A DNA stretch of 64,000 bases from Novosphingobium cyanobacteriorum (GCF_029436685.1 NZ_JAROCY010000009.1:123020-187019), one strand, 5' to 3'. Positions 16,381-27,391 are shown, counted from the first letter of the stretch. Numbers and translations: made by a program. Notes: generated by a model not told the origin, from the sequence alone.

Positions 16381-18549
16381 TCAACGGTCTGTCGCCAGTT
16401 CGCGCTGCCAGAAGCGCAGGGGCGCGCAGGCCTGAACAAAGCCTCGTGCGTCCGCTGCTGCTGTCAGCTCGATGCAGCCTTCGTCAATTTCGTCGGCCAG
16501 CCCGGCCGCCTGCCACAGCGCCGCCGCTTCCGGGGAATAGGCGATGAACTTGCAATGGCCAAAGGCGTCACTGAGGAAGTCCTTCGCCACCTTGTCCCTC
16601 GCCAGAAGGGCGCCACTTTCAGCTGAGCAGAGCACGGCCACGGCATCAAACAGCACTGAAGGGCCACCATTGATCTTGTGCTTGGCTGCTAGCACCGCGC
16701 CGTCTGAAAGGGGAACACCGCCAACCTTGGGTGCGATCACCTCGAACACCGCGCCTGCTTCTTCCACGGCCTTGACCAGCGCATCGAACAGCGCCCGGTC
16801 GGCGCCGTCGCCCAGCAGGATGCCCAGCTTGCGCCCTGTCAGCGCCTCTGGCCCGTTGCCCACGATGCTGAGCGCGGGCGAGGGGGCAAGATCGGTGCGC
16901 GGTTCGCGGGCCGCGGTGGCCGGCTTCGGCCTCGGCATACCGAGGCCCTCGGCCACACTGACCACCAACTCGTCATGAATGTTGGCAAGGTGGCTCAGCA
17001 TCCGTGTGCGGATGTCGGGCCGCTCCACCTTGCTCAGTTCGAAAACCAGTGCATCACCGATGTGCTTGCGCTCGATCGGGGTCTGGCTGATGAAGAACTG
17101 CCGCGCCTGGCTGTAATGGTCGGCAAAGCTTTCGGGCCGCAGCCGCTGCTTGGGCCCTTCGGCCTGCTCGGCAAAGCTGGTGATGCCGCGCGCCGGATCC
17201 TCGCGCGGGCCGCCCGACACCGGGCCCCAGCTGTTCGGTTCATAGTTTGCACGGCCCTTGGGGTTGCGCACCGCCATGTGCCCGTCCTGCTGGAAATGCG
17301 CCATGGGGCAACGCGGCGCATTGATCGGCAGGTTGGGAAAGTTCGGGCTGCCCAGCCGCTTCAGCTGCGTGTCCAGATAGCTGAAGTTGCGTCCCTGCAG
17401 CAGCGGATCGTTGCTGAAGTCGATGCCCGGGGGCACGTTCTGCGTGCAGAATGCGACCTGCTCGGTCTCGGCGAAGAAGTTGTCCACCACGCGGTCCAGC
17501 ACCAGCCGCCCGACGATCCGCACCGGCAAGATTTCCTCGGGGATAAGCTTGGTCGGGTCCAGCACGTCGAAATCGAAGCCGTCGGCAAAGGCCTGGTCGA
17601 ACAGCTGCACGCCCAGGTCCCATTCGGGAAAATCGCCGCTCTCGATCGCGTCCCACAGGTCTCGCCGGTGGAAGTCCGGATCGGCCCCGTTGATCTTCAC
17701 CGCTTCGTTCCACAGCACTGACTGCAGCTTCAACCGCGGCTTCCAGTGGAATTTCACGAACGTGGAATTGCCCTCGGCATCCAGCAGGCGGAAGGTATGG
17801 ACGCCAAACCCTTCCATGAAGCGGAACGAGCGCGGGATGGCGCGGTCCGACATGGTCCACATGATCATGTGCATGGATTCGGGCGTCAGGCTGATGAAGT
17901 CCCAGAAATTGTCGTGCGCTGTCTGCGCCTGCGGAAACGCGCGGTCGGGCGCAGGCTTGGCGGCGTGCACCAGGTCGGGAAACTTGATCGCATCCTGGAT
18001 GAAGAATACCGGGATGTTGTTGCCCACGATGTCCCAGTTTCCTTCCTGGGTATAAAGCTTCACGGCAAAGCCGCGCACGTCTCGCGCCAGGTCAACCGAT
18101 CCCTTGCTGCCCGCCACGGTGGAAAAGCGGACGAAGGCGGGCACTTGCTCGCCAACCCGCTGGAACACATCGGCGCGGCAGACGTCGGCCAGCGAATCCG
18201 TCAGCTCGAAATAGCCATGCGCGCCATAGCCGCGCGCGTGCACCACGCGCTCGGGAATGCGTTCGTGGTCGAAGTGAAAGATCTTTTCGCGAAAGTGCTG
18301 GTCTTCCAGCAGCGCGGGGCCGAGCGCGCCCTGGCGCAGCGTGTTCTGGTTGTCTGCCACCGGATGGCCATGCTGCGTGGTCAGCACGTCCACGCCGTTT
18401 CCAGCGGTCTGATGCGTTTCGCCGCCGGCCCCCTGTTCTTCGGCGTAATCCGGCACGGGTTGCATGTCTTCGGGTATGCGGGGCGCAAGCTTGGCGGACC
18501 AGCCGGGCAGGGGGGTGGGATTGGCGGCTGGGGTCGGCTTGCGTGCCAT
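16381..18549 (-). CDS. katE: Large-subunit (HPII-type) catalase
   Basis: 722 residues from ATG 18549 (GGAG 7 bases upstream). Monofunctional haem catalase of the large clade: the distal His in [43 protein letters not shown], the Asn region of [14 protein letters not shown], and the proximal Tyr motif [14 protein letters not shown]. Residues from ~565 to the end ([22 protein letters not shown] ...) form the DJ-1/PfpI-like C-terminal domain found only in large-subunit catalases. It decomposes hydrogen peroxide in the cytoplasm. The adjacent HWE kinase and possible NepR-like ORF hint at general stress control. Confidence 0.92.
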   Translation of the reverse strand: MARKPTPAANPTPLPGWSAKLAPRIPEDMQPVPDYAEEQGAGGETHQTAGNGVDVLTTQHGHPVADNQNTLRQGALGPALLEDQHFREKIFHFDHERIPERVVHARGYGAHGYFELTDSLADVCRADVFQRVGEQVPAFVRFSTVAGSKGSVDLARDVRGFAVKLYTQEGNWDIVGNNIPVFFIQDAIKFPDLVHAAKPAPDRAFPQAQTAHDNFWDFISLTPESMHMIMWTMSDRAIPRSFRFMEGFGVHTFRLLDAEGNSTFVKFHWKPRLKLQSVLWNEAVKINGADPDFHRRDLWDAIESGDFPEWDLGVQLFDQAFADGFDFDVLDPTKLIPEEILPVRIVGRLVLDRVVDNFFAETEQVAFCTQNVPPGIDFSNDPLLQGRNFSYLDTQLKRLGSPNFPNLPINAPRCPMAHFQQDGHMAVRNPKGRANYEPNSWGPVSGGPREDPARGITSFAEQAEGPKQRLRPESFADHYSQARQFFISQTPIERKHIGDALVFELSKVERPDIRTRMLSHLANIHDELVVSVAEGLGMPRPKPATAAREPRTDLAPSPALSIVGNGPEALTGRKLGILLGDGADRALFDALVKAVEEAGAVFEVIAPKVGGVPLSDGAVLAAKHKINGGPSVLFDAVAVLCSAESGALLARDKVAKDFLSDAFGHCKFIAYSPEAAALWQAAGLADEIDEGCIELTAAADARGFVQACAPLRFWQRELATDR

Positions 18550-18638
18550 GAAGGTCTCCGGATGGTCCAGGGGGGAATGGCCTTGCAATCCGGGGTCGGT
18601 GCCGTGGTTCCTTCTTCAGTCGCGAGGCCACAGCTTGA

Positions 18639-18860
18639 TCACACGGGGCGACGCCTGTGCAGGCCGAGCCGTTGCCAGCCACTTGCCACAGGCTGCTGCT
18701 TTGCCGGTCCATAATCAGGATCCAGTTGTTGCAGCAGGCTGTCAAATCCACCGTCCCGGCCTGTCACCTCCGGGGGGGCAAAGGCGGCCTGCAGCACACG
18801 CCTTACCTCATGGCGCCGCTGTGAACTTTCCGTTCGCGTATTCTCGAATGCGTATTCCAT
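18639..18860 (-). CDS. Possible NepR-like small protein
   Basis: 73 residues from ATG 18860 within the 512-base gap between katE and the HWE kinase (18550-19061). The core VRRVLQAAFAPPE ... GGFDSLLQQLD can be laid on the NepR anti-sigma pattern L-x-x-[YF]-(11 residues)-F-x-[DS]-LL-x-x-L-[DE] with exact spacing, but the usual EPVPD centre is absent. There is no strong ribosome site, and the frame stays open upstream, so the start is unsure. If real it could belong to the EcfG/PhyR/NepR stress circuit with the neighbouring kinase. The rest of the gap shows no other gene. Confidence 0.3.
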   Translation of the reverse strand: MEYAFENTRTESSQRRHEVRRVLQAAFAPPEVTGRDGGFDSLLQQLDPDYGPAKQQPVASGWQRLGLHRRRPV

Positions 18861-19061
18861 GCCAATCGACGGAAAAGCGGGCCAACGGTTCCCGCCGCAA
18901 TCGTTTTTGGCGGCACTTCGCTGTAAACTGTCGGTTGGTCGCATTTCCGCCATCGTGGTCGCAGTTTGGGTTTGCGCGTAGCGCTCAGACGGGCCACAAA
19001 TCCTGATTATGGACCGTCCTGCCGCAGCGTGGAATACGTCCAGGAACATGGGGGCTTGGCG

Positions 19062-20513
19062 ATGGCGGCCAGCGTGACGCTGGAACAGGTCCAACTGGGC
19101 AGCCACTGGCCGTTCGCCTGGTGCCACCGCTGGGTCAGACGGCCGTGGGCCGGCGCCACCTTGGCGATTGCGCTGGTCGTGATCGGGCTTGCCGTGCGCC
19201 TGGCGATGGGGGCAGATGCGCCCGCGCCGCTGCTGCCGTTCTATCCGGCCTTCGTGATTGCCGCCTTTGTCGGTGGGCGGATGCCCGGTTATCTCGCTGC
19301 AGTCCTGTCATGGATCCTGGCATTCTATCTGTTCCTCGATCCGGCGCAGGGATGGCACCTCGGTCGGGCATCGGCCATCGCCTTTGCCGTGTTCGTCCCA
19401 ACCAGCGTGATCGTGCTGGAAGTGGTGCATCGGCTGTGCCGCAGCGCGGTGGCGCTTATGGCGCTGGCCCGCAGGCTTGAGCGTGAGGCGCGCTGGCAGG
19501 ACGGCCAGCGGACCGAACTGCTGGGCGTGATCGATGAACTGCAGGCGATCTATGACCAGGCGCCGGTCGGGCTCGGCCTGCTTGACGCAGACCTCAAGTT
19601 TACCCGCATTAACCGCGCGCTGGCGGAAATGAACGGCTTTACGGCAGAGGAACACCTTGGCCGCAAGGTGTTTGACCTCCTGCCGGATCTGCGCCAATCC
19701 GCCGAACCCGTGCTGCGCAAGGTTCTCGACGCAGGCGAGGTGATCCGCGGTGTGGAGATTTCGGGCGAGACTCCGGCGCGCCCGGGTGTGAAGCGGACCT
19801 GGTCCGAGGTGTTCTATCCCGTGCACAGCGGAGACGGGGAGCGTCGCGGCGTCGGCATTTTCTGCGTCGAGATCACCGATCTGAAGCAGGCGCAGGAGCG
19901 CGAGCACCTGTTGACGCGCGAGGTGGATCATCGTGCCAAGAACCTGCTTTCGGTGGTGCAGTCGATCGTGCGCATGACGAAGCCGGCAGGCGGGGTGGAG
20001 GAATACCGGAACTCGCTGCAGGGCCGGATCGCCGCGATCAACCGTGCGCACAGCCATCTGGCACGCCATCGGTGGGACGGGGTTCCGCTGGGCATTCTGG
20101 TGGCAGAGGAACTGGAAGCCTATGGCATCGTGATGGACATGGCGTCAGACGTACGCGCGCTGGTGCTCAACCCCGCCGCCGCGCAGGCGCTGGGCATGGT
20201 GCTGCATGAACTGGCGACCAATTCCGCCAAATATGGTGCGCTGTCCACTGATGGGGAGGTCACCTTCATCGGCCGCTGGGAAAAGAGCAGCAATGATGCA
20301 GAGCCCATGCTTGCCTGCCGGTGGAAAGAGCGGGGCGGGCCGGCGGTTGCGCCGCCCACGCGGCAGGGCTTCGGCACCCGCCTGATCGAAGGGTCCGTGC
20401 GGCAAAGCCTGCGCGGCAAGGTGGAGTACCGATTCCTGCCCGAAGGCGTGGAATGCGACATGATGCTGCCGCGCGCGATTTTCCTGGGAAGCCCGGCCGT
20501 CGCACAGAATTAG
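19062..20513 (+). CDS. HWE-family sensor histidine kinase with PAS domain and membrane N-terminus
   Basis: 483 residues from ATG 19062 (GGGGG upstream). Residues ~25-125 contain hydrophobic helices of the DUF4118 membrane-sensor type (LAIALVVIGLAVRLAMGADAPA, FYPAFVIAAFVGGRMPGYLAAVLSWILAFYLFLDP). A PAS/PAC domain covers ~150-285 (AIYDQAPVGLGLLDADLKFTRINRALAEMNG). The phospho-acceptor H290 is in REVDHRAKNLLSVVQSIV, and the ATP domain has HELATNSAKYGALS, a W-x-E in CRWKERGG, and GFGTRLIEGSV, all marks of the HWE/HisKA_2 group. Such kinases often feed the PhyR general stress response. No response regulator is adjacent. Confidence 0.88.
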   Translation: MAASVTLEQVQLGSHWPFAWCHRWVRRPWAGATLAIALVVIGLAVRLAMGADAPAPLLPFYPAFVIAAFVGGRMPGYLAAVLSWILAFYLFLDPAQGWHLGRASAIAFAVFVPTSVIVLEVVHRLCRSAVALMALARRLEREARWQDGQRTELLGVIDELQAIYDQAPVGLGLLDADLKFTRINRALAEMNGFTAEEHLGRKVFDLLPDLRQSAEPVLRKVLDAGEVIRGVEISGETPARPGVKRTWSEVFYPVHSGDGERRGVGIFCVEITDLKQAQEREHLLTREVDHRAKNLLSVVQSIVRMTKPAGGVEEYRNSLQGRIAAINRAHSHLARHRWDGVPLGILVAEELEAYGIVMDMASDVRALVLNPAAAQALGMVLHELATNSAKYGALSTDGEVTFIGRWEKSSNDAEPMLACRWKERGGPAVAPPTRQGFGTRLIEGSVRQSLRGKVEYRFLPEGVECDMMLPRAIFLGSPAVAQN

Positions 20514-20576
20514 GCAAGCGCGCGGCGATCCGGTTTGCGCAGAGCGCATTGCTGGCTGTCCAAGCTGCAAAATGAT

Positions 20577-20610
20577 GCCCGCGGACCGAAAGGGGGGATG
20601 GTCCGCGGGC
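20577..20610. terminator. Strong hairpin between HWE kinase and mreB
   Basis: GCCCGCGGACC and GGTCCGCGGGC form a perfect 11-bp stem around a 12-base purine-rich loop, between convergent genes. Confidence 0.6.
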
Positions 20611-20689
20611 GAGAGGACTTGGTCGTTGCAGGCGGTGAAGGGTGCCTGCACTGTAAATAAATCCGACAGTGCGAAATGGTTCCCGGCAG

Positions 20690-21902
<1,213 letters not shown>

Positions 21903-21904
21903 CA

Positions 21905-23866
21905 TCACTTTTCGGCCTCATAGACCAGCAACACGTTGCCCGGCATCTTGCCCGCAAAGCCATAGCCGGAGTTGGCGATCACCAGCCCATCGTACGCCAC
22001 GGGTGCGGCGCCGCCGCCGATTGATCCACCGTGCGCAGTGCGTCCGTCCACCGCCACGACGTTGGTTGTGGTGTCGGTCTCCCACACGATCCGGCCATTG
22101 GCGGCGTCATAGATGCGCAGATAGCCGTCGTTGCCACCGGCCAGCACCAGGCCGTTGGTCACGGTGATGGAGCCGCCATAACCGGCATGGCAGAACGGCC
22201 GCTCCCTGCAGGTGTCACCCGTGGGCCGTGCCGCCCACAGCGTCCTGCCCGTCGCCACGTCGAGCGCGAAGATTCCTGGTTGCGGATCAATATCGTACGT
22301 GCGCCCATCGGGCACATCGCTGACGGGGAAAAAGGCGGTGCCGCCCGAGGCCGCAAGGCCGAAGTGGATGCCGCCGACCACGCCGCCGCGGCCCACGCGC
22401 TGCTTCCACACCAGCCTGCCGTTGTCCGGATCGATGGCATAGGCCCAGCCGGATTTCTGCCCGGCGAGCACATAGTCCTTGCCGTTCGCTCCCTGCGCCA
22501 GAACCGTACCTGCGCCGAAATCGGCATCGGGGCCTGCCTCGTCGGGGCAATTGACCTTGCTCGCCTCGTCGCACGATCCGTTCCAGGCATCGTTCGCCAG
22601 CGCCTGATAATGCCACTTGATGGCGCCGGTCGTAAGATCGAGCGCGACGATGGAATCGCTGAGGTCCGTGGCGGGGCTGGAATAATTGTCGCCGGTGGCG
22701 ACATACATCTGGTTGCGCGCGACATCGATCGATGGCGTGTTCCACACGGGTACGCCTGAGGGACCGAACCTGTCGATGCCGGCTGCAGTCTTGCCCGTTG
22801 GCTTGGGTTCATCGACCAGATAGGTGCGCCAGATCTCTGCTCCGGTCTTTGGATCAAGCGCATTGATCGCACCCCGGAAGGTGCAGCAAGGGAAATCGGG
22901 CTTGCTTGCCGAGCCTTCCTCAAGCGAGGAGACGGGCACGTAGAGCTTGTTCCCATGCAGCACCGGAGTGCCGGTGAGGGTGGTGCCGGCGTGATCGCTG
23001 ACCTTTACCTTCCACACTTCCTTGCCGGTGCGCATGTCGATGGCATAGGCCGACCCGACCAGGTCGCCAAAGTAGACCAGTGGCTGCGCCTTGCCGTCGC
23101 CGGCGGTCCAGGGGCTGACGACGATGCCGGTGCGCACTTCGGCAGACGCGGAGTAGGTCCAGCGCGCGCAGCCGGTCTTGATGTCGAGCGCATAGACGGT
23201 GCCATTGTGGCTGCCGACAAAGATCGCGCCGCCTGCAATGGCAGGTTGCGACCGTGCGCGCAGGGCATTGGGGAAAGCTAGAGCCCACTTGAGCTTCAAT
23301 CTTGGGGCGGTGGCAACGCTGAGACGGGACACATCAGCCGGGATTTCATGCGTGCTGCGCGCATCGATGCCCCACCCCGCGAAGGCAGGTGGCGCACTCA
23401 TGTCAAAGGTGGCCTCGCGCAGTGCGCAGCGCCTTGGCTCAAGGCTCGCCTCATCGCCAAAGGCATGTCCGGTAACGTATTGTGCAACCGATTTGCGTTC
23501 GTCGCTGGTGAGCGTGCCGCCCACACCCTGCATGACGCCGCTGGTCAGTGCGCGCAGCACCGATTCCGGCGTCATCTGCGCCAGAATGAAGCGCTGCGGC
23601 GCCCGGTTCATGCCGGTTTCATGGCAGGATGAGCAGATCTGGCCATAGACGCGCTCGCCAGTCGCCTGCGTGACGGGATCGAGCGTATCGGTCTTGTCCC
23701 GATAGCTGTCCGCTTCGGCGTGCGCAGATACGGGGGCAGAAACAGGGCCGGTAACCGGCGCTGACGCGGGCGGGCGATCCTGCGCGGCAAGCGCCGCCGT
23801 CCAGGCGGCTGCGCCTGCCAGTGCCAGCAGGCCGGGCTTCACCATGTGCAGCAAGGTGCGCTTCAT
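21905..23866 (-). CDS. Cytochrome-c/PQQ quinoprotein dehydrogenase (polyvinyl-alcohol-dehydrogenase-like)
   Basis: 653 residues from ATG 23866 (GGGAGAGAGAG just upstream). A signal peptide (~1-28, ending AALAA) is followed by a haem-c domain with CSSCH near residue 80. An eight-bladed PQQ propeller fills ~170-653 (GGAIFVGSHNGTVYALDIKTGCARW, DLVGSAYAIDMRTGKEVWK, FPCCTFRGAINALDPKTGAEIWRTY, GQKSGWAYAIDPDNGRLVWK, GGNDGYLRIYDAANGRIVWETDT). The order haem c then propeller is that of sphingomonad PVA dehydrogenase (PvaA), not of C-terminal-haem quinohaemoprotein alcohol dehydrogenases. It oxidises alcohol groups in the periplasm. No oxidised-PVA hydrolase is next to it, so the polymer substrate is unproven. 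Confidence 0.82.
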   Translation of the reverse strand: MKRTLLHMVKPGLLALAGAAAWTAALAAQDRPPASAPVTGPVSAPVSAHAEADSYRDKTDTLDPVTQATGERVYGQICSSCHETGMNRAPQRFILAQMTPESVLRALTSGVMQGVGGTLTSDERKSVAQYVTGHAFGDEASLEPRRCALREATFDMSAPPAFAGWGIDARSTHEIPADVSRLSVATAPRLKLKWALAFPNALRARSQPAIAGGAIFVGSHNGTVYALDIKTGCARWTYSASAEVRTGIVVSPWTAGDGKAQPLVYFGDLVGSAYAIDMRTGKEVWKVKVSDHAGTTLTGTPVLHGNKLYVPVSSLEEGSASKPDFPCCTFRGAINALDPKTGAEIWRTYLVDEPKPTGKTAAGIDRFGPSGVPVWNTPSIDVARNQMYVATGDNYSSPATDLSDSIVALDLTTGAIKWHYQALANDAWNGSCDEASKVNCPDEAGPDADFGAGTVLAQGANGKDYVLAGQKSGWAYAIDPDNGRLVWKQRVGRGGVVGGIHFGLAASGGTAFFPVSDVPDGRTYDIDPQPGIFALDVATGRTLWAARPTGDTCRERPFCHAGYGGSITVTNGLVLAGGNDGYLRIYDAANGRIVWETDTTTNVVAVDGRTAHGGSIGGGAAPVAYDGLVIANSGYGFAGKMPGNVLLVYEAEK

Positions 23867-24062
23867 GCTCTCTCTCCCGTTCTCATTGCCCTGCAACGCA
23901 GCCGCGCCCGGGATTTGCACCCGTCGATGCACCAAAGCAGGTCCCGTCGCCCACTCGTCTTTCGATCAGGCGGTCTTGAAACCCGCACTGCCGCCTTGCT
24001 GAAACCAAGTGGGCGCAACGGGGTTTGAGGCCGTCAACCCGAATAAAGGAGCCGCATTCCCG

Positions 24063-24494
24063 ATGATCACCCGCACCGCCACCGCCCGCTACGAAGGCAT
24101 GGGCAAGACTGGCCAGGGCTGGATTTCCACCCAGTCCGGCGTGCTGCAGCAGCAGCGCTATGGCTTCAACAGCCGCTTCGAGGATGGAGCCGGCACCAAT
24201 CCCGAGGAACTGATCGCCGCCGCGCATGCCGGTTGCTTCACCATGGCACTGTCCTTTGCACTCGCGGGCAAGGGGATCGAGGAAGGCACGCTGGAAACGA
24301 CCGCCAAGGTGAAGGTTGACCGCGACGGCGAAGGCTTCAAGGTCACCCGCTCGGACTTGTCGCTGACCGCCAGCGTGCCCGGCATCGCGGACGAGGACCT
24401 GCGCGCCCTGGCCGAGACCGCCAAGGTCAACTGCCCGATCTCCAAGGTGCTGAATGCCGAGATGACGCTGGACGTCACCATCGGCAATCCGTGA
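24063..24494 (+). CDS. OsmC-family peroxiredoxin
   Basis: 143 residues from ATG 24063; AAAGGAG lies about 11 bases upstream. OsmC fold with [22 protein letters not shown] holding the first catalytic Cys, and [17 protein letters not shown] holding the second. This family reduces organic hydroperoxides using thiols. It is followed after 30 bases by a thioredoxin-reductase-like flavoprotein on the same strand, so the two may form a small oxidative-defence operon. The start at [12 protein letters not shown] matches OsmC proteins. Confidence 0.88.
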   Translation: MITRTATARYEGMGKTGQGWISTQSGVLQQQRYGFNSRFEDGAGTNPEELIAAAHAGCFTMALSFALAGKGIEEGTLETTAKVKVDRDGEGFKVTRSDLSLTASVPGIADEDLRALAETAKVNCPISKVLNAEMTLDVTIGNP

Positions 24495-24524
24495 CGGCAG
24501 GCTGATCCGGTGGGAGTGCGCGAC

Positions 24525-25442
24525 ATGGACCGCGATGCCATCGATTGCGTGGTGATCGGCGCGGGACCGGCCGGACTTACCGCGGCGATCTACCTTGCGC
24601 GCTATCACCTGCGCGTGCGGGTGATCGACGCGGGCGAGAGTCGGGCGGCCATGATCCCGCGCTCGCACAACCACGCCGGCTATCCCGGCGGGATTGCCGG
24701 TGTTGACCTGCTGGCGCGGATGCGGATGCAGGCGGCGGAGTTCGGCGTTGCGGTTGAGCGCGGCACGGTCAGCCAGATCGCGCAGGGCGAAGTTGGCCTT
24801 GTGGCGCAAGGCAGCTTCGGTCGCCTGTCGGCGCATACGGCACTGCTGGCAACCGGCGTGGTCAACCATCGGCCGGCCATGGCCGAGGCCCTGCATGAGG
24901 AGGCGCTTGCGCGCGGCCTGCTGCGGTATTGTCCGGTCTGTGATGGCTTCGAGGTGACCGACCGGCGGATCGGGGTGATCGGTACCGGCGGACACGGCGC
25001 GCGAGAGGCGCTGTTCCTGCGGAGCTTTTCCGCCGACGTGACTCTGCTTGCCCCCTCCGGCCCCCATGCGATGGAAGCGGCAGATCGGGAGCGGCTGGCC
25101 AACGCCGGGATCGCGCTGGCCGATGGGCCTTGCGGTGATCTGCGGATCGAGCAGGGCGGCATCGTGGCACCGGCTGCCAAAGGCGAACTGCGGTTTGACA
25201 CGATCTACCCCGCGCTGGGTTCGGCGATCCGTTCTGACCTTGCACTGGCCCTGGGCGCAAAGGCCTCGGGCGAGGGGTGCATCGTGGTCGACCGGCATCA
25301 GCGGACCAGCGTGCCCGCCCTTTATGCCGCGGGCGACGTGACCCGGGGGCTGGACCAGATCAGCCACGCGATGGGGGAGGCGGGGGTTGCCGCCACCACC
25401 ATCCGCAACGACCTTGCCGAACGCCGCCCGCTGTACCGGTAG
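24525..25442 (+). CDS. Thioredoxin-reductase-like FAD/NAD(P) oxidoreductase
   Basis: 305 residues from ATG 24525, which has GGGAG 8 bases upstream; a GTG at 24510 is less likely. FAD motif [20 protein letters not shown], redox pair CPVCDG (C-x-x-C at the thioredoxin reductase position), NAD(P) motif [15 protein letters not shown], and C-terminal [26 protein letters not shown]. It may reduce a thiol partner, perhaps the OsmC protein upstream; a low-Mr thioredoxin reductase role is also possible. It converges with the SDR gene 16 bases downstream. Confidence 0.82.
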   Translation: MDRDAIDCVVIGAGPAGLTAAIYLARYHLRVRVIDAGESRAAMIPRSHNHAGYPGGIAGVDLLARMRMQAAEFGVAVERGTVSQIAQGEVGLVAQGSFGRLSAHTALLATGVVNHRPAMAEALHEEALARGLLRYCPVCDGFEVTDRRIGVIGTGGHGAREALFLRSFSADVTLLAPSGPHAMEAADRERLANAGIALADGPCGDLRIEQGGIVAPAAKGELRFDTIYPALGSAIRSDLALALGAKASGEGCIVVDRHQRTSVPALYAAGDVTRGLDQISHAMGEAGVAATTIRNDLAERRPLYR

Positions 25443-25458
25443 TCTCGGCGAAGGCGCC

Positions 25459-26370
25459 TCAGGCGTCCTTCTTTTCCATGAACACGCGGGCGCGGCCGGC
25501 CGCCCAGGTCTGCAGCGCTTCGGTGCGCAGGCGCGCGCCTTCGGGATCCGCCTCAAGCGGCAGGACGGAATCGACGATCCGGTCGTAATGGGCGCGCAAG
25601 CCCTCCTTCGCCTCGGGGTAGGGGATGATATAAAGCTGGTTGGCCTCGATACCCGCCTTCACGTGTTCGGCCAGTTCCACCGGGTCCATGCCGTGCTGGT
25701 GGATCGAATGGAGCGAGGCAATCGAATCCTCGTTCTCCACATAGCCGCTCTGGCCGAACTGGGCAGGGCGCAGGCGGCTGGCTTCGGCGATGTTTGACCG
25801 GATGTTGGCGGGGCACAGTACCGAAACCCCGATCCCATGCTTTTCAAGACCCAGGCGATAGCTTTCCATCAGGTTGACCACGGCCGCCTTCGCCGCCGAA
25901 TAGGGTGCCGCGAGCGCGCTGCCCATCAACCCGCCGAGCGACGATGTGGTGACGATGTGGCCGCCCTTGCCCGCCGCGATCATGCGCGGAACGAACGTGA
26001 CCATGCCGTTGATCACCCCGCCCAGGTTCACGCCGATGATCCAGTCGAAATCGTCGTAGCTGGTATTCTCCACCGGGCCGAAGCTGTTCACGCCGGCGGT
26101 GTTGAACAGCAGCGTCGGTGGCGCGCCGAACACGGCCTCCACCTCGTCAGCCGCGCGGGCATAGGCGGCGCGGTCCATGATATCGAGCGCAATGCCATGG
26201 GCGGCAATGCCTTCGTCCTTCAGTTGGCCCACCGCCTTTTCGACCGCGTCGGCGCGGATGTCGGCCACCACGATCCTTGCGCCCGCACGGCCGAACACCT
26301 GCGCCTGTCCGAAGCCTGCGCCCGATGCGCCGCCGGTGATGAAGGCAATTGCGTTGTCGAAGCCCTGCAC
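25459..26370 (-). CDS. Short-chain dehydrogenase/reductase
   Basis: 303 residues from a GTG start at 26370 with GAGAGGA 7 bases upstream. Cofactor motif FITGGASGAGFGQAQVFG, NTAG in LLFNTAGVN, catalytic Ser in TTSSLGGLMGS and YSAAK (Tyr-x-x-x-Lys). Longer than the usual 250 residues because of a C-terminal tail with LYIIPYPEAKEGLRAHYDRIVDSVLP. It oxidises or reduces an alcohol/ketone with NAD(P); the substrate is unknown. It is divergent from another SDR, and its ribosome site overlaps a 16-bp inverted repeat. Confidence 0.82.
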   Translation of the reverse strand: MQGFDNAIAFITGGASGAGFGQAQVFGRAGARIVVADIRADAVEKAVGQLKDEGIAAHGIALDIMDRAAYARAADEVEAVFGAPPTLLFNTAGVNSFGPVENTSYDDFDWIIGVNLGGVINGMVTFVPRMIAAGKGGHIVTTSSLGGLMGSALAAPYSAAKAAVVNLMESYRLGLEKHGIGVSVLCPANIRSNIAEASRLRPAQFGQSGYVENEDSIASLHSIHQHGMDPVELAEHVKAGIEANQLYIIPYPEAKEGLRAHYDRIVDSVLPLEADPEGARLRTEALQTWAAGRARVFMEKKDA

Positions 26371-26379
26371 GTTCGCATC

Positions 26380-26422
26380 CTCTCGTCTATTTTGTTAGGC
26401 TTACGTACAAAATAGACGAGAG
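26380..26422. promoter_or_regulatory. Perfect 16-bp inverted repeat in divergent SDR promoter
   Basis: CTCTCGTCTATTTTGT and ACAAAATAGACGAGAG are perfect inverted copies around 11 bases (TAGGCTTACGT). The left arm contains the ribosome site of the minus-strand SDR, so a bound repressor or an RNA stem here would block that gene. It is an operator candidate for an unlinked regulator. Confidence 0.5.
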
Positions 26423-26471
26423 TGGAGCAAGTGGGAGACGGATCTGCCGGCGCGATCTGCGGCCCGATTGA

Positions 26472-26528
26472 CAAGGGCTTGAAGACGACTGAGAGCGGCC
26501 TGAACGGCGCTGAAACGGGTTCAAGCCT
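26472..26528. repeat. Second array of the CCGTTnTCA-type intergenic repeat
   Basis: On the minus strand this reads as successive degenerate units GGCTTGAACCCGTTTCAG, CGCCGTTCAGGCCGCTCTCA and GTCGTCTTCAAGCC, related to the array at 21850-21902. It lies upstream of the 26547 SDR gene. Confidence 0.35.
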
Positions 26529-26546
26529 GGCATAGGGAGTAAAGAT

Positions 26547-27224
26547 ATGCGTTCGATCGTTGTCACCGGCGGCTTCGGCATCCTGGGCCGTGCCGTGGCA
26601 GAAGCTTTCCGCGCAAACGGAGACCGTGTCGCGCGCATAGACTTCGCGCCTTCCGCTGCCGACGAAAATCCGGGCGGGATCGACCTCGGCAGCGTGGACC
26701 TGACCGATGCTGCTGCCACCTCGGCCGCCGTAGAGCGCGTGATCGCAGCGCAGGGCGGGATCGACGTGCTGGTGAACGTGGCAGGTGGCTTTACCTGGCA
26801 GACCCTGGCCGACGGCGGGCCGGAGACCTGGGCGCGGATGTTCTCCATGAATGCAACCACCTGCGTCACCATGACCAAGGCCGCGCTGCCGACGCTCAGC
26901 GCCACAAAGGGTGCGGCTATCGTCAACATCGGTGCGGGCGGCGCAATACTCGCGGCTGCGGGGATGGGCGGCTATGCCGCATCCAAGGCCGCGGTGCACA
27001 AGCTGACCGAGAGCCTTGCCGCCGAACTGGCCGGCACCGATTGCACCGTCAATGCCGTGCTGCCCAGCATCATCGACACACCGACCAATCGGGCGGACAT
27101 GCCCGATGCCGACACCTCGCAGTGGGTCCAGCCCGCCTCGCTGGCGCAAGTGATCGTGTTTCTCGCCTCTCCGGCCGCGCGTGCGATCAGTGGTGCGCTG
27201 ATCCCTGTTTCGCGCGGAGGCTAG
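26547..27224 (+). CDS. Short-chain dehydrogenase/reductase
   Basis: 225 residues; GGGAG lies 7 bases before the ATG. Motifs: VTGGFGILGRAVAEAF, DVLVNVAGGF, the Ser in IVNIGAGGA (weak), and YAASKAAVHKLTESL. Near the end, ALIPVSRGG replaces the common INVDGG. NAD(P)-dependent; the substrate is unknown. It shares a divergent promoter region with the minus-strand SDR and is followed by a strong hairpin. Confidence 0.82.
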   Translation: MRSIVVTGGFGILGRAVAEAFRANGDRVARIDFAPSAADENPGGIDLGSVDLTDAAATSAAVERVIAAQGGIDVLVNVAGGFTWQTLADGGPETWARMFSMNATTCVTMTKAALPTLSATKGAAIVNIGAGGAILAAAGMGGYAASKAAVHKLTESLAAELAGTDCTVNAVLPSIIDTPTNRADMPDADTSQWVQPASLAQVIVFLASPAARAISGALIPVSRGG

Positions 27225-27320
27225 CGCCCCATTTCTTTGGTTTGCATCACCACAACAGAGCCTGTCCCGGCCCGGCGCCGGGCGTGGCGGACTTGTTGCC
27301 GGCGCAAGGTGGAAGGCGAC

Positions 27321-27346
27321 GCGACGGGCCATAGGCGGCCCGTCGC
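27321..27346. terminator. Bidirectional terminator between SDR and TIM-barrel genes
   Basis: GCGACGGGCC and GGCCCGTCGC are perfect 10-bp arms around ATAGGC, between convergent genes. Confidence 0.7.
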
Positions 27347-27391
27347 TATCCCCTCCCAGCGCCTCAGTGGTGCTGCCTGTCAGACCTGACT

